A DNA stretch of 64,000 nt from Collinsella tanakaei. Its GTDB lineage: Bacteria > Actinomycetota > Coriobacteriia > Coriobacteriales > Coriobacteriaceae. The DNA lies in contig NZ_JACJMB010000004.1 of NCBI RefSeq assembly GCF_016902615.1, positions 1-64,000 on the forward strand, read 5' to 3'. This document shows, piece by piece, positions 35,241 to 43,935 of this stretch. Position 1 is the first letter of the stretch. Every line of letters starts with the position of its first letter. A model generated the notes under the pieces. It worked only from the letters and a program-made list of their open reading frames with translations. It searched no databases and was not told the origin of the DNA. A program made the translations under genes and the position numbers.

Positions 35241-36113
35241 ATGGATCAGCGGGCGGAGAATGCGGGCAAGACAGCGATCATCCTCGAAGGCGGAAGCTTC
35301 CGCGGGCAGTTCACCGCAGGAGTACTCGACGTGCTGATGGAGCACGGCATCTGGCCGGACGCGTGCTTCGGCGTGAGCGCCGGCGTCCTGAACGGCCTCA
35401 GCTACAAATCGCGCCAGATCGGACGTCCGAACCGCGTGAACCTGGCCTTTTGCAACGACGAACGCTACATGGGCACCCGTTCGCTCGCGCGCAGCGGCAG
35501 CTTCATCGGGTACGACTTCATGCTGAACGACGTGCAGGACCGGCTCGATCCCTTCGACAACGACGCTTATCTGGCGAATCCGATGCCGCTGTGGGCGACA
35601 GCGACCGATATCGTGTTCGGGACCGCGGCCTACCTGGAGGTCAAAAACGCCGTGCTCGACATCGACGCGGTGCGCGCCTCGACATCGCTTCCGCTCATGG
35701 CTCCACCGGTCGAGATCGACGGGCACCTGTACCTCGACGGCGGCGTGGCGGATTCCGTGCCCATCGAGCACGTGTTGGAGGACGACGGCTTCGATCGCGC
35801 TGTCGTGGTCCTCACGCAGCATCGCGCCTACAAGAAGGGCCCCTATGAGTTCATGCCTGCGGCGCGTGCGCGCTACGGGGAGTACCCGTATCTGCTCGAC
35901 GCCATCGAGAGCAGGCATGAGCGCTACAACGAGCAGCGCGAGCATATCTGGGCCTATGAGGATGAGGGGCGCGCTCTCGTGATCGCGCCGGTGCGCCCGG
36001 TCGAGGTGGGGCACATTGAGCACGACGCCGCAAAGCTCCTCGACTTGTATATCCAGGGCCGTCAGGAATGCATCCATAGGCTTCCGGACATCAAGGCGTT
36101 TCTCGAGCGCTAG
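35241..36113 (+). CDS. patatin-like phospholipase
   Basis: 290-aa patatin-fold hydrolase, acting on acyl lipids. The oxyanion loop is GGSFRG (17-22), the nucleophile Ser46 is in GVSAG (44-48) and the dyad Asp166 in YLDGGVAD. SLPLMAPPVEIDGHLYLDGG is the usual approach to the Asp. No signal peptide or membrane helix is visible, so a cytoplasmic or peripheral enzyme of the YjjU/RssA type is likely. AAAAAGGAT precedes the ATG. The last third (ARARYGEYPYLLDAIESRHERYNEQ) matches the YjjU-like group. Physiological substrate unknown. Confidence 0.9.
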   Translation: MDQRAENAGKTAIILEGGSFRGQFTAGVLDVLMEHGIWPDACFGVSAGVLNGLSYKSRQIGRPNRVNLAFCNDERYMGTRSLARSGSFIGYDFMLNDVQDRLDPFDNDAYLANPMPLWATATDIVFGTAAYLEVKNAVLDIDAVRASTSLPLMAPPVEIDGHLYLDGGVADSVPIEHVLEDDGFDRAVVVLTQHRAYKKGPYEFMPAARARYGEYPYLLDAIESRHERYNEQREHIWAYEDEGRALVIAPVRPVEVGHIEHDAAKLLDLYIQGRQECIHRLPDIKAFLER

Positions 36114-36192
36114 TGTCTTAACCGTGCAGCCGCGCCCGGCCCCGGAGCCACGCACACATGTGCAGAAACTCTGCGTGCGTGCAAACGCCACA

Positions 36193-36220
36193 TTGACCCC
36201 GCATCCGTGCGCGCTATAAT
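36193..36220 (+). promoter_or_regulatory. promoter of rplM-rpsI
   Basis: TTGACC (36193-36198), 16-base spacer, TATAAT (36215-36220): a near-consensus housekeeping promoter 66 bases before the rplM start. It is the best core promoter seen in the window. Confidence 0.8.
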
Positions 36221-36285
36221 TCTTCAGTCATTTGCAGAGCCCCGTGAATCTCTGTTAAGACACGTACTGTACATGGAGGAGTCAA

Positions 36286-36729
36286 GTGATTCAGAAGTCG
36301 ACTCACTACGCCAAGCAGGGTGAGGTTGCCCGCAATTGGGTCCTCGTCGATGCCGAGGGCGCTGTCCTGGGCCGTCTCGCCACTCAGGTCGCCATGATCC
36401 TGCGCGGCAAGAACAAGCCCCAGTTCACCCCCAACTCTGACTGCGGTGACTTCGTGGTGGTCATCAATGCCGATAAGGTCCAGCTTACCGGTAACAAGGC
36501 CGACCAGAAGGTCTACTACCGTCACAGCGGCTACAACGGCGGCCTCAAGGCTGAGAGCTTCCGTCAGGCCATGGCCAAGCACCCTGAGAAGGTCATCGAG
36601 CGCGCCGTCCGCGGCATGCTCCCCAAGACCACCCTTGGCCGTCAGCAGCTCAAGAAGCTCAAGGTCTACGCTGGCCCCGAGCATCCGCACGCTGCTCAGA
36701 ACCCCACCAAGATCGAGCTGGAGGCATAA
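36286..36729 (+). CDS. rplM: ribosomal protein L13
   Basis: 147-aa large-subunit protein L13. [56 protein letters not shown] and [25 protein letters not shown] are standard L13 segments. It starts at GTG (36286), with GGAGGAG five bases upstream. Codon use (GGT, CGT, GTC, CTC) is that of a highly expressed gene. It forms the usual rplM-rpsI operon with 3 bases between the genes. Confidence 0.97.
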   Translation: MIQKSTHYAKQGEVARNWVLVDAEGAVLGRLATQVAMILRGKNKPQFTPNSDCGDFVVVINADKVQLTGNKADQKVYYRHSGYNGGLKAESFRQAMAKHPEKVIERAVRGMLPKTTLGRQQLKKLKVYAGPEHPHAAQNPTKIELEA

Positions 36730-36732
36730 AAG

Positions 36733-37128
<396 letters not shown>

Positions 37129-37147
37129 GCTTTACTGCATGTATTGG

Positions 37148-37183
37148 CAGGGCCTGTCGACCGCCTCGACAGGCCCTGTTTTT
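37148..37183 (+). terminator. rho-independent terminator after rpsI
   Basis: Perfect 13-bp stem CAGGGCCTGTCGA (37148-37160) with TCGACAGGCCCTG (37166-37178), loop CCGCC, then TTTTT. Confidence 0.95.
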
Positions 37184-37366
37184 GTGCGGAATTCCTGCCT
37201 TCTTACCAGGCCCGGTTCACATACGCTGGGCGAATGGGAGCAAGGGGGTCGATATACCGCGGCACGTGGTCCAAAACAGCCAAAATGGCGTGTGCCCGGT
37301 TGTTTCTTTGCGGTACGATAGCGATACGAACACTCTGTTTCTTCGCACGGGTGAACAAGGGGGATC

Positions 37367-37864
37367 ATGTTCAGCGAGTTTCTCAAGTCGTTTGGCTTTG
37401 GGAAGCGGAACAACGTTCTGCTTTCTCCGATGGCGGGCAAGGTTATCCCGCTCTCCGAAGTCAACGACCAGACATTTGCTGCTGGCCTTTTGGGACAGGG
37501 CGTTGCGATCGAGCCGACGGGCAACAAGGTCGTGGCACCATCTGATTCTAAGATCGAGGCGATTTTTCCGACGGGGCACGCGCTCGCGCTCCATACCAAC
37601 GAGGGCCTCGATATCCTGATTCACGTCGGCCTGGATACCGTCAAGCTTGACGGGAAGTACTTCAACGTGAAGGCTTCCGTGGGGCAGATGGTCAAGAAAG
37701 GTGACGTGCTGATCGAGTTCGACCGTGAGGCGATCGAGCGGGAGGGATACGACGTCACGGCGCCGATACTCATCTGCAACTCCGTTGAGTTCTCGAGCAT
37801 CAAGGGCAACGTCGGCGACACCGTATCCGAACTCGACCAGCTGATCACCGCTCGCGAGCGGTGA
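37367..37864 (+). CDS. PTS EIIA domain protein, glucose type (second copy)
   Basis: 165-aa free-standing EIIA(Glc)-fold protein. VLLSPMAGKVIPLSEVNDQTFAAGLLGQGVAIEP opens the fold, IFPTGHALALHTNEG contains the accessory His71, and ILIHVGLDTVKLDG contains His86, equivalent to the phosphorylated His90 of Crr. It is diverged from the copy at 28082 (for example LHTNEGLDI in place of ITGDNGIEV), and more like the IIA modules of Gram-positive EIIABC proteins. AAGGGGGA precedes the ATG. It lies 80 bases upstream of nagB, so it may act in N-acetylglucosamine uptake together with an EIIBC encoded elsewhere. Confidence 0.9.
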   Translation: MFSEFLKSFGFGKRNNVLLSPMAGKVIPLSEVNDQTFAAGLLGQGVAIEPTGNKVVAPSDSKIEAIFPTGHALALHTNEGLDILIHVGLDTVKLDGKYFNVKASVGQMVKKGDVLIEFDREAIEREGYDVTAPILICNSVEFSSIKGNVGDTVSELDQLITARER

Positions 37865-37946
37865 GTGAGACCGGGTAGAATCGGCCCCGGCGCCGGATGT
37901 CGGGAGCGGTTGGATATCGTTAGGTATAGCGAGAAAGGGTTCCGGC

Positions 37947-38690
37947 ATGATTTCTATCGTACGCGCGCGTGATTACAACGACATGAGCCGCAAGGCGGCG
38001 AATATCATCTCCGCGCAGATCATCCTCAAGCCGAACTGCGTGCTGGGCCTTGCGACCGGCTCGACGCCGATCGGCGCCTACCAGCAGCTTGTCGAGTGGT
38101 ACAAGAAGGGCGACCTCGATTTCTCCCAGGTGTCCTCCTATAACCTCGACGAGTATCGCGGCCTGTCGGGCGACAACCCCCAGAGTTACCGCTACTTCAT
38201 GAACACCAACCTGTTCGATCACGTGAACATCGACAAGGCCAACACCCACGTGCCCGACGGCATGGCCGAGGACGGCGAGGCCTCCTGCGCCGCTTATGAT
38301 GCCGCCGTCGCCGCTGCCGGCTATCCCGATCTTCAACTTCTCGGTATCGGCAACAACGGCCACATCGGCTTCAACGAACCCGACGACCACTTCTCCAAGG
38401 GTACGCACCTGGTCGATCTGACCGAGTCCACCATTGAGGCCAACAGCCGCCTGTTCGACAGCATCGACGAGGTGCCGCGTCAGGCTTACAGCATGGGTGT
38501 TCAGACCATCATGTTCGCCAAGATGATCCTCGTTATCGCCAACGGCGAGAAGAAGGCCCAGGCCGTGCACGACATGTGCTTCGGCCCGGTGGCCCCGAGC
38601 TGCCCGGCGTCCATCCTGCAGCTGCATCCCAACACGGTGCTCGTGGCTGACGAGGAGGCCCTGTCGCTGTGCGCTGACGAGCTCGCGTAA
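37947..38690 (+). CDS. nagB: glucosamine-6-phosphate deaminase
   Basis: 247-aa NagB, converting glucosamine-6-phosphate to fructose-6-phosphate and ammonia. LGLATGSTPIGAYQ is the phosphate loop, Asp68 in YNLDEYRGL is the general base, and LLGIGNNGHIGFNEP contains His139 of the catalytic relay. STIEANSRLF and QAYSMGVQTIM are also typical. It lacks the longer C-terminal allosteric tail of E. coli NagB (266 aa), as in other Gram-positive enzymes. GAAAGGG lies before the ATG. nagA is not adjacent. Confidence 0.95.
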   Translation: MISIVRARDYNDMSRKAANIISAQIILKPNCVLGLATGSTPIGAYQQLVEWYKKGDLDFSQVSSYNLDEYRGLSGDNPQSYRYFMNTNLFDHVNIDKANTHVPDGMAEDGEASCAAYDAAVAAAGYPDLQLLGIGNNGHIGFNEPDDHFSKGTHLVDLTESTIEANSRLFDSIDEVPRQAYSMGVQTIMFAKMILVIANGEKKAQAVHDMCFGPVAPSCPASILQLHPNTVLVADEEALSLCADELA

Positions 38691-38734
38691 GTTCCGCATA
38701 CCAAAGATGGGAAGCTGGGCGCTTCCCGCTGACG

Positions 38735-38766
38735 CAAGGCGTCTCCTGAAGGAGGCGCCTTGTTTC
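38735..38766 (+). terminator. rho-independent terminator after nagB
   Basis: 12-bp stem CAAGGCGTCTCC (38735-38746) with GGAGGCGCCTTG (38751-38762), one G-T pair, loop TGAA, then TTTC. Confidence 0.8.
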
Positions 38767-39014
38767 GTAATCGAGCGGTCTAAGCCTGTGCGTCTTTTCG
38801 CGCCTGGCGGGCACAAAGCGCCTCGCGACAGAGCGGCCCCTATTATCAACTCTCAAAGAAATATAGCATACTTAACATAAAACTTTATATTAACGAACCA
38901 AAAGTTTGCGAAAAGTGCTTTACTGTACCTCACGCCAACGTGGCCGACCCGACACGGCATCGCGCGGGCGCATACCAAAGGGGCCCAGCCGGGCCGATGT
39001 GCAAGGAGGTAGCC
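38767..39014 (+). promoter_or_regulatory. AT-rich upstream region of the large regulator gene
   Basis: The stretch 38855-38925 is strongly A/T-rich against a GC-rich background and includes AAACTTT/AAAGTTT as a spaced inverted repeat. It is probably the promoter region of the regulator gene at 39015. No unambiguous -35/-10 pair was assigned and no gene is present. Confidence 0.35.
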
Positions 39015-42000
39015 ATGGCGGACACGACGGTACAGAAGCAGGAGACGGTTCAGCAGGCGGAGGATGCCGGGGCGGAGCGCTCGCAGACCGCACGCGAGCA
39101 GGGGTATACAGGCCGTCTGGTCCGCCGCGACCACCTGCTGCGCAGCATCGGGGGCAAGGGGACGGAATCGGGCATCGTGCTGATCGTCGCCCCCGATGGA
39201 TTCGGCAAGACGGCGCTGCTCATCCAGTACGCCCATGCGGCTGCAGCGCAGCGTGGGCGCGAGGGCGCGCTGGCCATCGATGGGGCGAATCTGAGCTGCG
39301 AGGAGCTGCTCGAGCGTCTTGCGTGCCCGGGGGATGCCCTGCCCTGGGCGACCCGTCCGCTTGTGACCCTTGATGGGATTCCGCGCCTGACGCGCAACGA
39401 GACGAAGGCGCTCGCTGCTGCCCTGCGCGCGCTGCGCGACCGCGGTGCCGAGGTGGTCGTGGCATGCACCCCTGCCCGCAGGCAGCTGTTGGATGAGCTG
39501 TCCGATGCAGCGCGCATCGAAGCGCAGGCGCTGCTGGTCTCGCCGCGCGAGTACTCCGAGTGGGTCGCGCTGTACTCCATCGCCCGGACGCTCGATGTCT
39601 ACGGGTTGACGGAGGGCATTCCGGCGCTGGTGGCGTGCCTGGAGTCGGTCAGCGAGCGCGCGAGCGACACAAGCCCGCTCGAGGACGGCATCCAGAAGCT
39701 CTACCAGGAGACGCTGGACGACCTACGTCGCGAGCGCGATCCGCTCCACCGCGTCGTGTGCATGCTGCTGCTCATGGGTGCCGGGACGCTCGGCGATCTG
39801 ACACATGGGGAGGTGAAGCTGCGCCAGGAGACGATCGGGCGGCTGGTGCGCGACTACCCTATGTTCAACATCGACCAGCAGCATGGGGCGTTTCGGTGCC
39901 TGACGCGGCGAAAAGATGCCCTGGCCGGTCTGCGCCGGAAGATCGCTTCGAGCAAGCCCGGCTACGCGCTGGTCGCCGCGCGCGCGTTGGCGCGGGCGGA
40001 GCGCATCGACGACGCGGTGGCGCTTGCGCAGGCCGTCCTGTCGCGCTCCGAGCGCGTCGAGCTGATCGTGCAGTTTCCCGCGGCGTTCGCGCTGGCAGGA
40101 CAGGGTGCGTTCGTGGCCAAGACGCTTGCGGCGACAGGCGAGGTCCTGTCGAGCGGCATCGAGACGGGAGCGCTGATCGCCGCCTACGTCTCCGCGCTGA
40201 CGATGGGCGATTACCGCCTGGCACGCGGGGCCGCCATCGAGCTCAGACGCCGCGCCACCGCGATTCCGCAGCAGGTGGCGCCTGCGGACTGGGCGTGCGC
40301 GCGGGCGGTGGCCGAGACGTGGGAGAGCGTCAGCGGCATCGCGCTGCCGGACGTGCGCGAGCCCGCCGCTGCACGCCTGGGCGTACGTGCCGCCACGCTG
40401 CTGCGCGCCCACGTGCGCGTCTACGATGAGCTCGTGGCGGGAACCGGCGATGTGACGTGGGGAGAGGACGTAAAGCTGCTCGAGGACGGCGCGAGTGCCA
40501 ACGAGATCGATATCCCGCGGCTGCTGCTGCTTTGCGACAGGTATCTCGATGATATTATGCACGGCAAGGGGCTGGAGGTGGGCAACCGCGAGGCGCTTGA
40601 GCGCCTGGTCGAGCGCCTCATGATGCGGCGCCTGGCGCCTATCGCCGTGCGCGTGCGCTGCGTGGTGAACATGGCGCGCCTGTTCGCGGGGGACCCGGTG
40701 GTCGATGAGCGCGGCTTCGTCGACGCGGGCACGACGGCGGTTCGAGAGTCCGACCTGCCCACGCAGCTGTTGTGCCTGGCTGCGGAAGGGTGGCAGGGCC
40801 TCGCGGTCGGTCAGGCGATCAACGGGCAGTTCCGCGGGCAGCAGGTCATCAAGCTCGCAGGGGAGGACCAGGTGTTCCTGCACTCGTGGGGAACGCTGCT
40901 CGAGCGCGTGGCGCACCTGCGGGGCACCTCGCGCGTCAAGGTGCGCGAGGAGGCGGAAACGCTCGATCTGTCGGAGGAGGACCCCACGCCGGCGCGCGCC
41001 TGGTGCGTGGCGCTGCACCTGGCGGCAGCCCGCTTCGATTCGGAGCTTTCGGCATGGTACTCGCTGCACAAGGACCTGATGCTCGAGGCGCGCTTCAGGC
41101 CCTGCGCGCGGCTCGCCATGAGCATGCTCGGGAGCAAGGCCGACTCCATGCGCAAGCTGCTGCCGCGTACCGTCGCGCCGACGCTCGTGCCGGCAGGCGA
41201 GCCGGCACCCGCCCCGGACACGCTGTTCGAAGTCGTTCCGGGCGGTATCGCCTCGGAGGTGGGGCAGGTGGTCATCAACCTGTTCGGCGGCTTCCAGGTG
41301 GAGCGCAACGGCCATACGCTCACCCAGACCGTATGGCGCCGGAAGAAGGCGAGCGTGCTCGCGGCGCGGCTTGCGCTGTCGCTGGGAACGTTCGTGAGCA
41401 GGCGGACGATCATCGACGAGCTGTGGCCGAAGGCCGAGTACGCACGCGGGCGCGAGAGCCTATACGTGACGCTTTCGGCCTTGAGGTCGGCGATGGGGCA
41501 GCGCGCGGGCGGTCCGCAGTACGTGCTGACCCAGGGCGAGGGTATCGCGCTGAACGGCGAGTTCGTGTACTCGGACACGAAGCGATTCGAGGGATTGGCG
41601 CGCGAGATTCTCTTGAGCGGGGACACGGTGCCCGCGCAGCAGATCGTGGAGGCGGCACTCAAGATGGAGCAGATCTACCGCGGACCGCTCTACCTGCCCG
41701 ACAGCGGCGATGCGAGCTTCTTTGCGAACATGCGCCGCGCCTACCTCTCGCGCTATATCGACTGCATGATGCGCGGGGTGGATGCGGCGCTGCGCATGGA
41801 GAACCTCAACTCGGCGGCGTGGCTGGTCGAGGCGGCGCTGAAGCAGGCGCCGACGCGCGAGGACGTGATTCGGCATGCGATGACGGTGTTCGACCAGTGC
41901 GGGCGCCGGCGTGAGGTGGTGGAGCTCTACAACAGCCATCTGCACTATCTTGAGCGCGAGCTCAGCACCCTGCCGGAGCAGGAGACGCGCGAGGCGTACG

Positions 42001-42041
42001 ACCGCATCATCAACCAGACGCGTCGCGTGGCCATGCTGTAG
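39015..42041 (+). CDS. large ATPase regulator with C-terminal winged-helix/BTAD (SARP-like) domain
   Basis: 1008-aa regulator. Near the N-terminus, LVRRDHLLRSIGG then LIVAPDGFGKTALL gives a P-loop (59-67) like that of MalT/LuxR-type STAND ATPases; LVTLDGIPRLT is the Walker B area. Residues about 330-720 are helical repeats without clear membrane segments. From about 750 (VVINLFGGFQVERNGHTL) there is a SARP-type winged helix, with SLGTFVSRRTIIDELWPKAEYARGRESLYVTLSALRS, and from about 855 to the end a bacterial transcriptional activation domain (TPR-like). SARP/BTAD ATPases activate secondary metabolism or surface-protein genes in Actinobacteria. GCAAGGAGG precedes the ATG. Its target genes are not evident from the neighbourhood. 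Confidence 0.85.
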   Translation: MADTTVQKQETVQQAEDAGAERSQTAREQGYTGRLVRRDHLLRSIGGKGTESGIVLIVAPDGFGKTALLIQYAHAAAAQRGREGALAIDGANLSCEELLERLACPGDALPWATRPLVTLDGIPRLTRNETKALAAALRALRDRGAEVVVACTPARRQLLDELSDAARIEAQALLVSPREYSEWVALYSIARTLDVYGLTEGIPALVACLESVSERASDTSPLEDGIQKLYQETLDDLRRERDPLHRVVCMLLLMGAGTLGDLTHGEVKLRQETIGRLVRDYPMFNIDQQHGAFRCLTRRKDALAGLRRKIASSKPGYALVAARALARAERIDDAVALAQAVLSRSERVELIVQFPAAFALAGQGAFVAKTLAATGEVLSSGIETGALIAAYVSALTMGDYRLARGAAIELRRRATAIPQQVAPADWACARAVAETWESVSGIALPDVREPAAARLGVRAATLLRAHVRVYDELVAGTGDVTWGEDVKLLEDGASANEIDIPRLLLLCDRYLDDIMHGKGLEVGNREALERLVERLMMRRLAPIAVRVRCVVNMARLFAGDPVVDERGFVDAGTTAVRESDLPTQLLCLAAEGWQGLAVGQAINGQFRGQQVIKLAGEDQVFLHSWGTLLERVAHLRGTSRVKVREEAETLDLSEEDPTPARAWCVALHLAAARFDSELSAWYSLHKDLMLEARFRPCARLAMSMLGSKADSMRKLLPRTVAPTLVPAGEPAPAPDTLFEVVPGGIASEVGQVVINLFGGFQVERNGHTLTQTVWRRKKASVLAARLALSLGTFVSRRTIIDELWPKAEYARGRESLYVTLSALRSAMGQRAGGPQYVLTQGEGIALNGEFVYSDTKRFEGLAREILLSGDTVPAQQIVEAALKMEQIYRGPLYLPDSGDASFFANMRRAYLSRYIDCMMRGVDAALRMENLNSAAWLVEAALKQAPTREDVIRHAMTVFDQCGRRREVVELYNSHLHYLERELSTLPEQETREAYDRIINQTRRVAML

Positions 42042-42086
42042 GGGAGAGGGGCGTGCAGCTGTCGTGTCGGCGGCACGCGCGTTTAG

Positions 42087-42200
42087 CTTCGGGGCCGCCA
42101 GCGCGCGCGATGCGATGGCGGCCCCGAAGGCGATAGGCGGCGGGAAATCGCCGGTGCGTCCGCGCAGCCGGGGGATACGGCGGCTACGCGGACGCACCGG
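42087..42200. repeat. two tandem strong hairpins
   Basis: Hairpin 1: a perfect 14-bp stem CTTCGGGGCCGCCA (42087-42100) with its mirror at 42116-42129. Hairpin 2: a 20-base arm from CCGGTGCG (42151) with its mirror ending GCACCGG (42181-42200), one mismatch. They lie between the convergent regulator and yhbY genes and may act as a two-way terminator, although there are no T-runs. Nothing else is recognised between 42201 and 42372. Confidence 0.65.
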
Positions 42201-42372
42201 GGCACTCGGTGTCGCAGTGCCCGCAGGCACCCGGCTGGGCGGTTCGGGGTAGCTGCGCTCGAGTTGCCCGCCCGCAAAAGCCGGCATAAACAGGCCTGTC
42301 CGGCAGCGTCTACCTTAGCTGCCCGACGCGCGGTGTCGGCACTCCCCAGGAAGCGCCTTGACGAGCGCAGCG

Positions 42373-42672
42373 CTAGCAGAGCTTGATCTTCTCGATGTCC
42401 TTGCGGGAGCTCTCGCGGTAGATGGTGAAGCGGTGGCCAATCACTTGGACGACCTCGGCGCCGGCGAGCTCGGCGAGCGTGCTGGCCGCGTCGCGCGTCT
42501 CGAGGCCGCAGCCATCCTGCACCGCGCACTTGACGAGCTCATGGGCCTCGAGGGACTCCTCAGCCTGCTCGACGACCGCGTCACTGACACCGCCGCGTCC
42601 GATCTGGACGGTGGGGTTCAGGTGATGCGCAAGGGCGCGAAGCTGGCGAACCTGCTTGCCGGTAAGTGCCAT
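42373..42672 (-). CDS. yhbY: YhbY-type CRM-domain RNA-binding protein
   Basis: 99-aa single CRM domain protein. MALTGKQVRQLRALAHHLNPTVQIGRGG is the typical start, with the GxxG loop (GRGG, 25-28) that contacts RNA; EESLEAHELVKCAVQDGC and IGHRFTIYRES complete the fold. YhbY is associated with pre-50S ribosome particles. Upstream Shine-Dalgarno is weak (GAGAGC). Confidence 0.92.
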   Translation of the reverse strand: MALTGKQVRQLRALAHHLNPTVQIGRGGVSDAVVEQAEESLEAHELVKCAVQDGCGLETRDAASTLAELAGAEVVQVIGHRFTIYRESSRKDIEKIKLC

Positions 42673-42772
42673 AGGGTGAGCTCTCTTTCTTTGTGGTGAT
42701 CGGTTAGCGGGTACACGATAGAACACCCCACCCGACAATGCCAGAGCGCAAGCCAATTTTGCACAAGTCGGG

Positions 42773-43660
42773 CTACCTGCGGGATGGATGCCCCGGGGTC
42801 GCCGAACGCGCGTCCCAGGAGAGGTGCGCCCAGCGGACCATGCGGATGTGATCGAGCATGTACGCGCCTTGCGGCCGTCCCTTGGAACCTGGCTCGCCGA
42901 CGTGCGGGTTTTCAACCATGTGCTGGGCGATGTAGGCGCGAAGCTCGTCGATGCGGTCCTCGTTGCCATCTTCGAGCATGCGGGAGAAATCGGCCACGCC
43001 GTCCTCCAGCGAATCGAAGGTGTCGCGCCGCGGCGAGGCGATGTAGCGCACCTCGGGCGTGAGCCCCATGCCGATAAGGATGTTGAAGGCGTAGACGTAG
43101 TCGCCGGACCGTGTGACCGAGGCTCCGATGGCATCCATGATGTGCTCGTCATAGCGCGGGCTCGCGCCGGCGATCAGGGTGATCGCGCAGCGCCGACGGG
43201 CTGCGGCGGTGAGCTTTCCGAGCGCCGCCTTGAGGTCGGCGGTCGCGATGGACCGGCTCGCCAGGGCGACATCGACCGACTTGGGCTCGATGCCCGCCAG
43301 GCGCCAGTCATCATCCCAGGCGAGCTGGACGGGGTCTATGCGGTCGAAAAGGCCGCATTCGCGCGCCGTCTCGTCGAGCACGGCGAGCATACGCGGCGAG
43401 AAGTCCACGGCGATGACGCGATGCCCCGCATGCGCGAGGGGGATGGCGAGCGACCCCGCGCCGCATCCCATGTCGAGTACCGTCTCGCCCGCCCGGATGC
43501 CGGTGAGCTCCAAGAAGGCTTGGGCATAGGGATGCGTCTCCCGCGGTCGGAAATGCCGCGCCCGCGCGTCCCAGAACGAAGGGTCGTCCGGACCGCGCCG
43601 CTTGGCCTGCAGCGCCTTCCACTCCTCATTCCAATCCGTCTCCAACAGCCGCGACCTCAT
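42773..43660 (-). CDS. SAM-dependent methyltransferase
   Basis: 295-aa class I methyltransferase. Motif I is VLDMGCGAGSLA (61-72), followed by VIAVDFSPRMLAVLDE (acidic residue of motif II). The N-terminus WNEEWKALQAKRRGPDDPSFWDARARHF and the C-terminal half without known motifs resemble the small-molecule methyltransferases common in anaerobes next to metal or corrinoid enzymes. AAGGGGA is eight bases before the ATG. The methyl acceptor cannot be inferred. Confidence 0.82.
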   Translation of the reverse strand: MRSRLLETDWNEEWKALQAKRRGPDDPSFWDARARHFRPRETHPYAQAFLELTGIRAGETVLDMGCGAGSLAIPLAHAGHRVIAVDFSPRMLAVLDETARECGLFDRIDPVQLAWDDDWRLAGIEPKSVDVALASRSIATADLKAALGKLTAAARRRCAITLIAGASPRYDEHIMDAIGASVTRSGDYVYAFNILIGMGLTPEVRYIASPRRDTFDSLEDGVADFSRMLEDGNEDRIDELRAYIAQHMVENPHVGEPGSKGRPQGAYMLDHIRMVRWAHLSWDARSATPGHPSRR

Positions 43661-43675
43661 CGCATCCCCTTACGT

Positions 43676-43703
43676 AAAAAAGCGCGGCGCCCAAGCGCCG
43701 CGC
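43676..43703 (-). terminator. rho-independent terminator of the UPF0210 gene
   Basis: Perfect 9-bp stem GCGCGGCGC (43682-43690) with GCGCCGCGC (43695-43703), loop of 4. On the minus strand it is followed by TTTTTT (43681-43676), directly before the methyltransferase gene. Confidence 0.85.
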
Positions 43704-43809
43704 GCCATATTTCCTCTAGCAAGAACCGCTTCCCACGCCGGTAGTGCCGCCCACCGCGCCGGCCGCTTCCCGGCGCCAACCGAGAAACATGGGCAACGGA
43801 GCCGGCAGC

Positions 43810-43918
43810 GGGGGCCTCCCATCACCCCCTGCGCGAGATTCCGCACGCAAAGGAGAGCCCAGCGGGCTCTCCGTCTTGCGCAGGACTGCCCGAGCGCAGG
43901 GGATGATGGGGGCCTCCC
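43810..43918. repeat. palindromic element flanked by direct repeats
   Basis: Arms of 17 bp with one mismatch (CCCATCACCCCCTGCGC at 43818-43834 and its mirror at 43894-43910) enclose a perfect hairpin GGAGAGCCC (43852-43860)/GGGCTCTCC (43864-43872). The 11-bp direct repeat GGGGGCCTCCC is present at both ends (43810-43820, 43908-43918). It lies just after the UPF0210 stop. Confidence 0.6.
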
Positions 43919-43935
43919 GCGCTCGGGCCAGAAAC

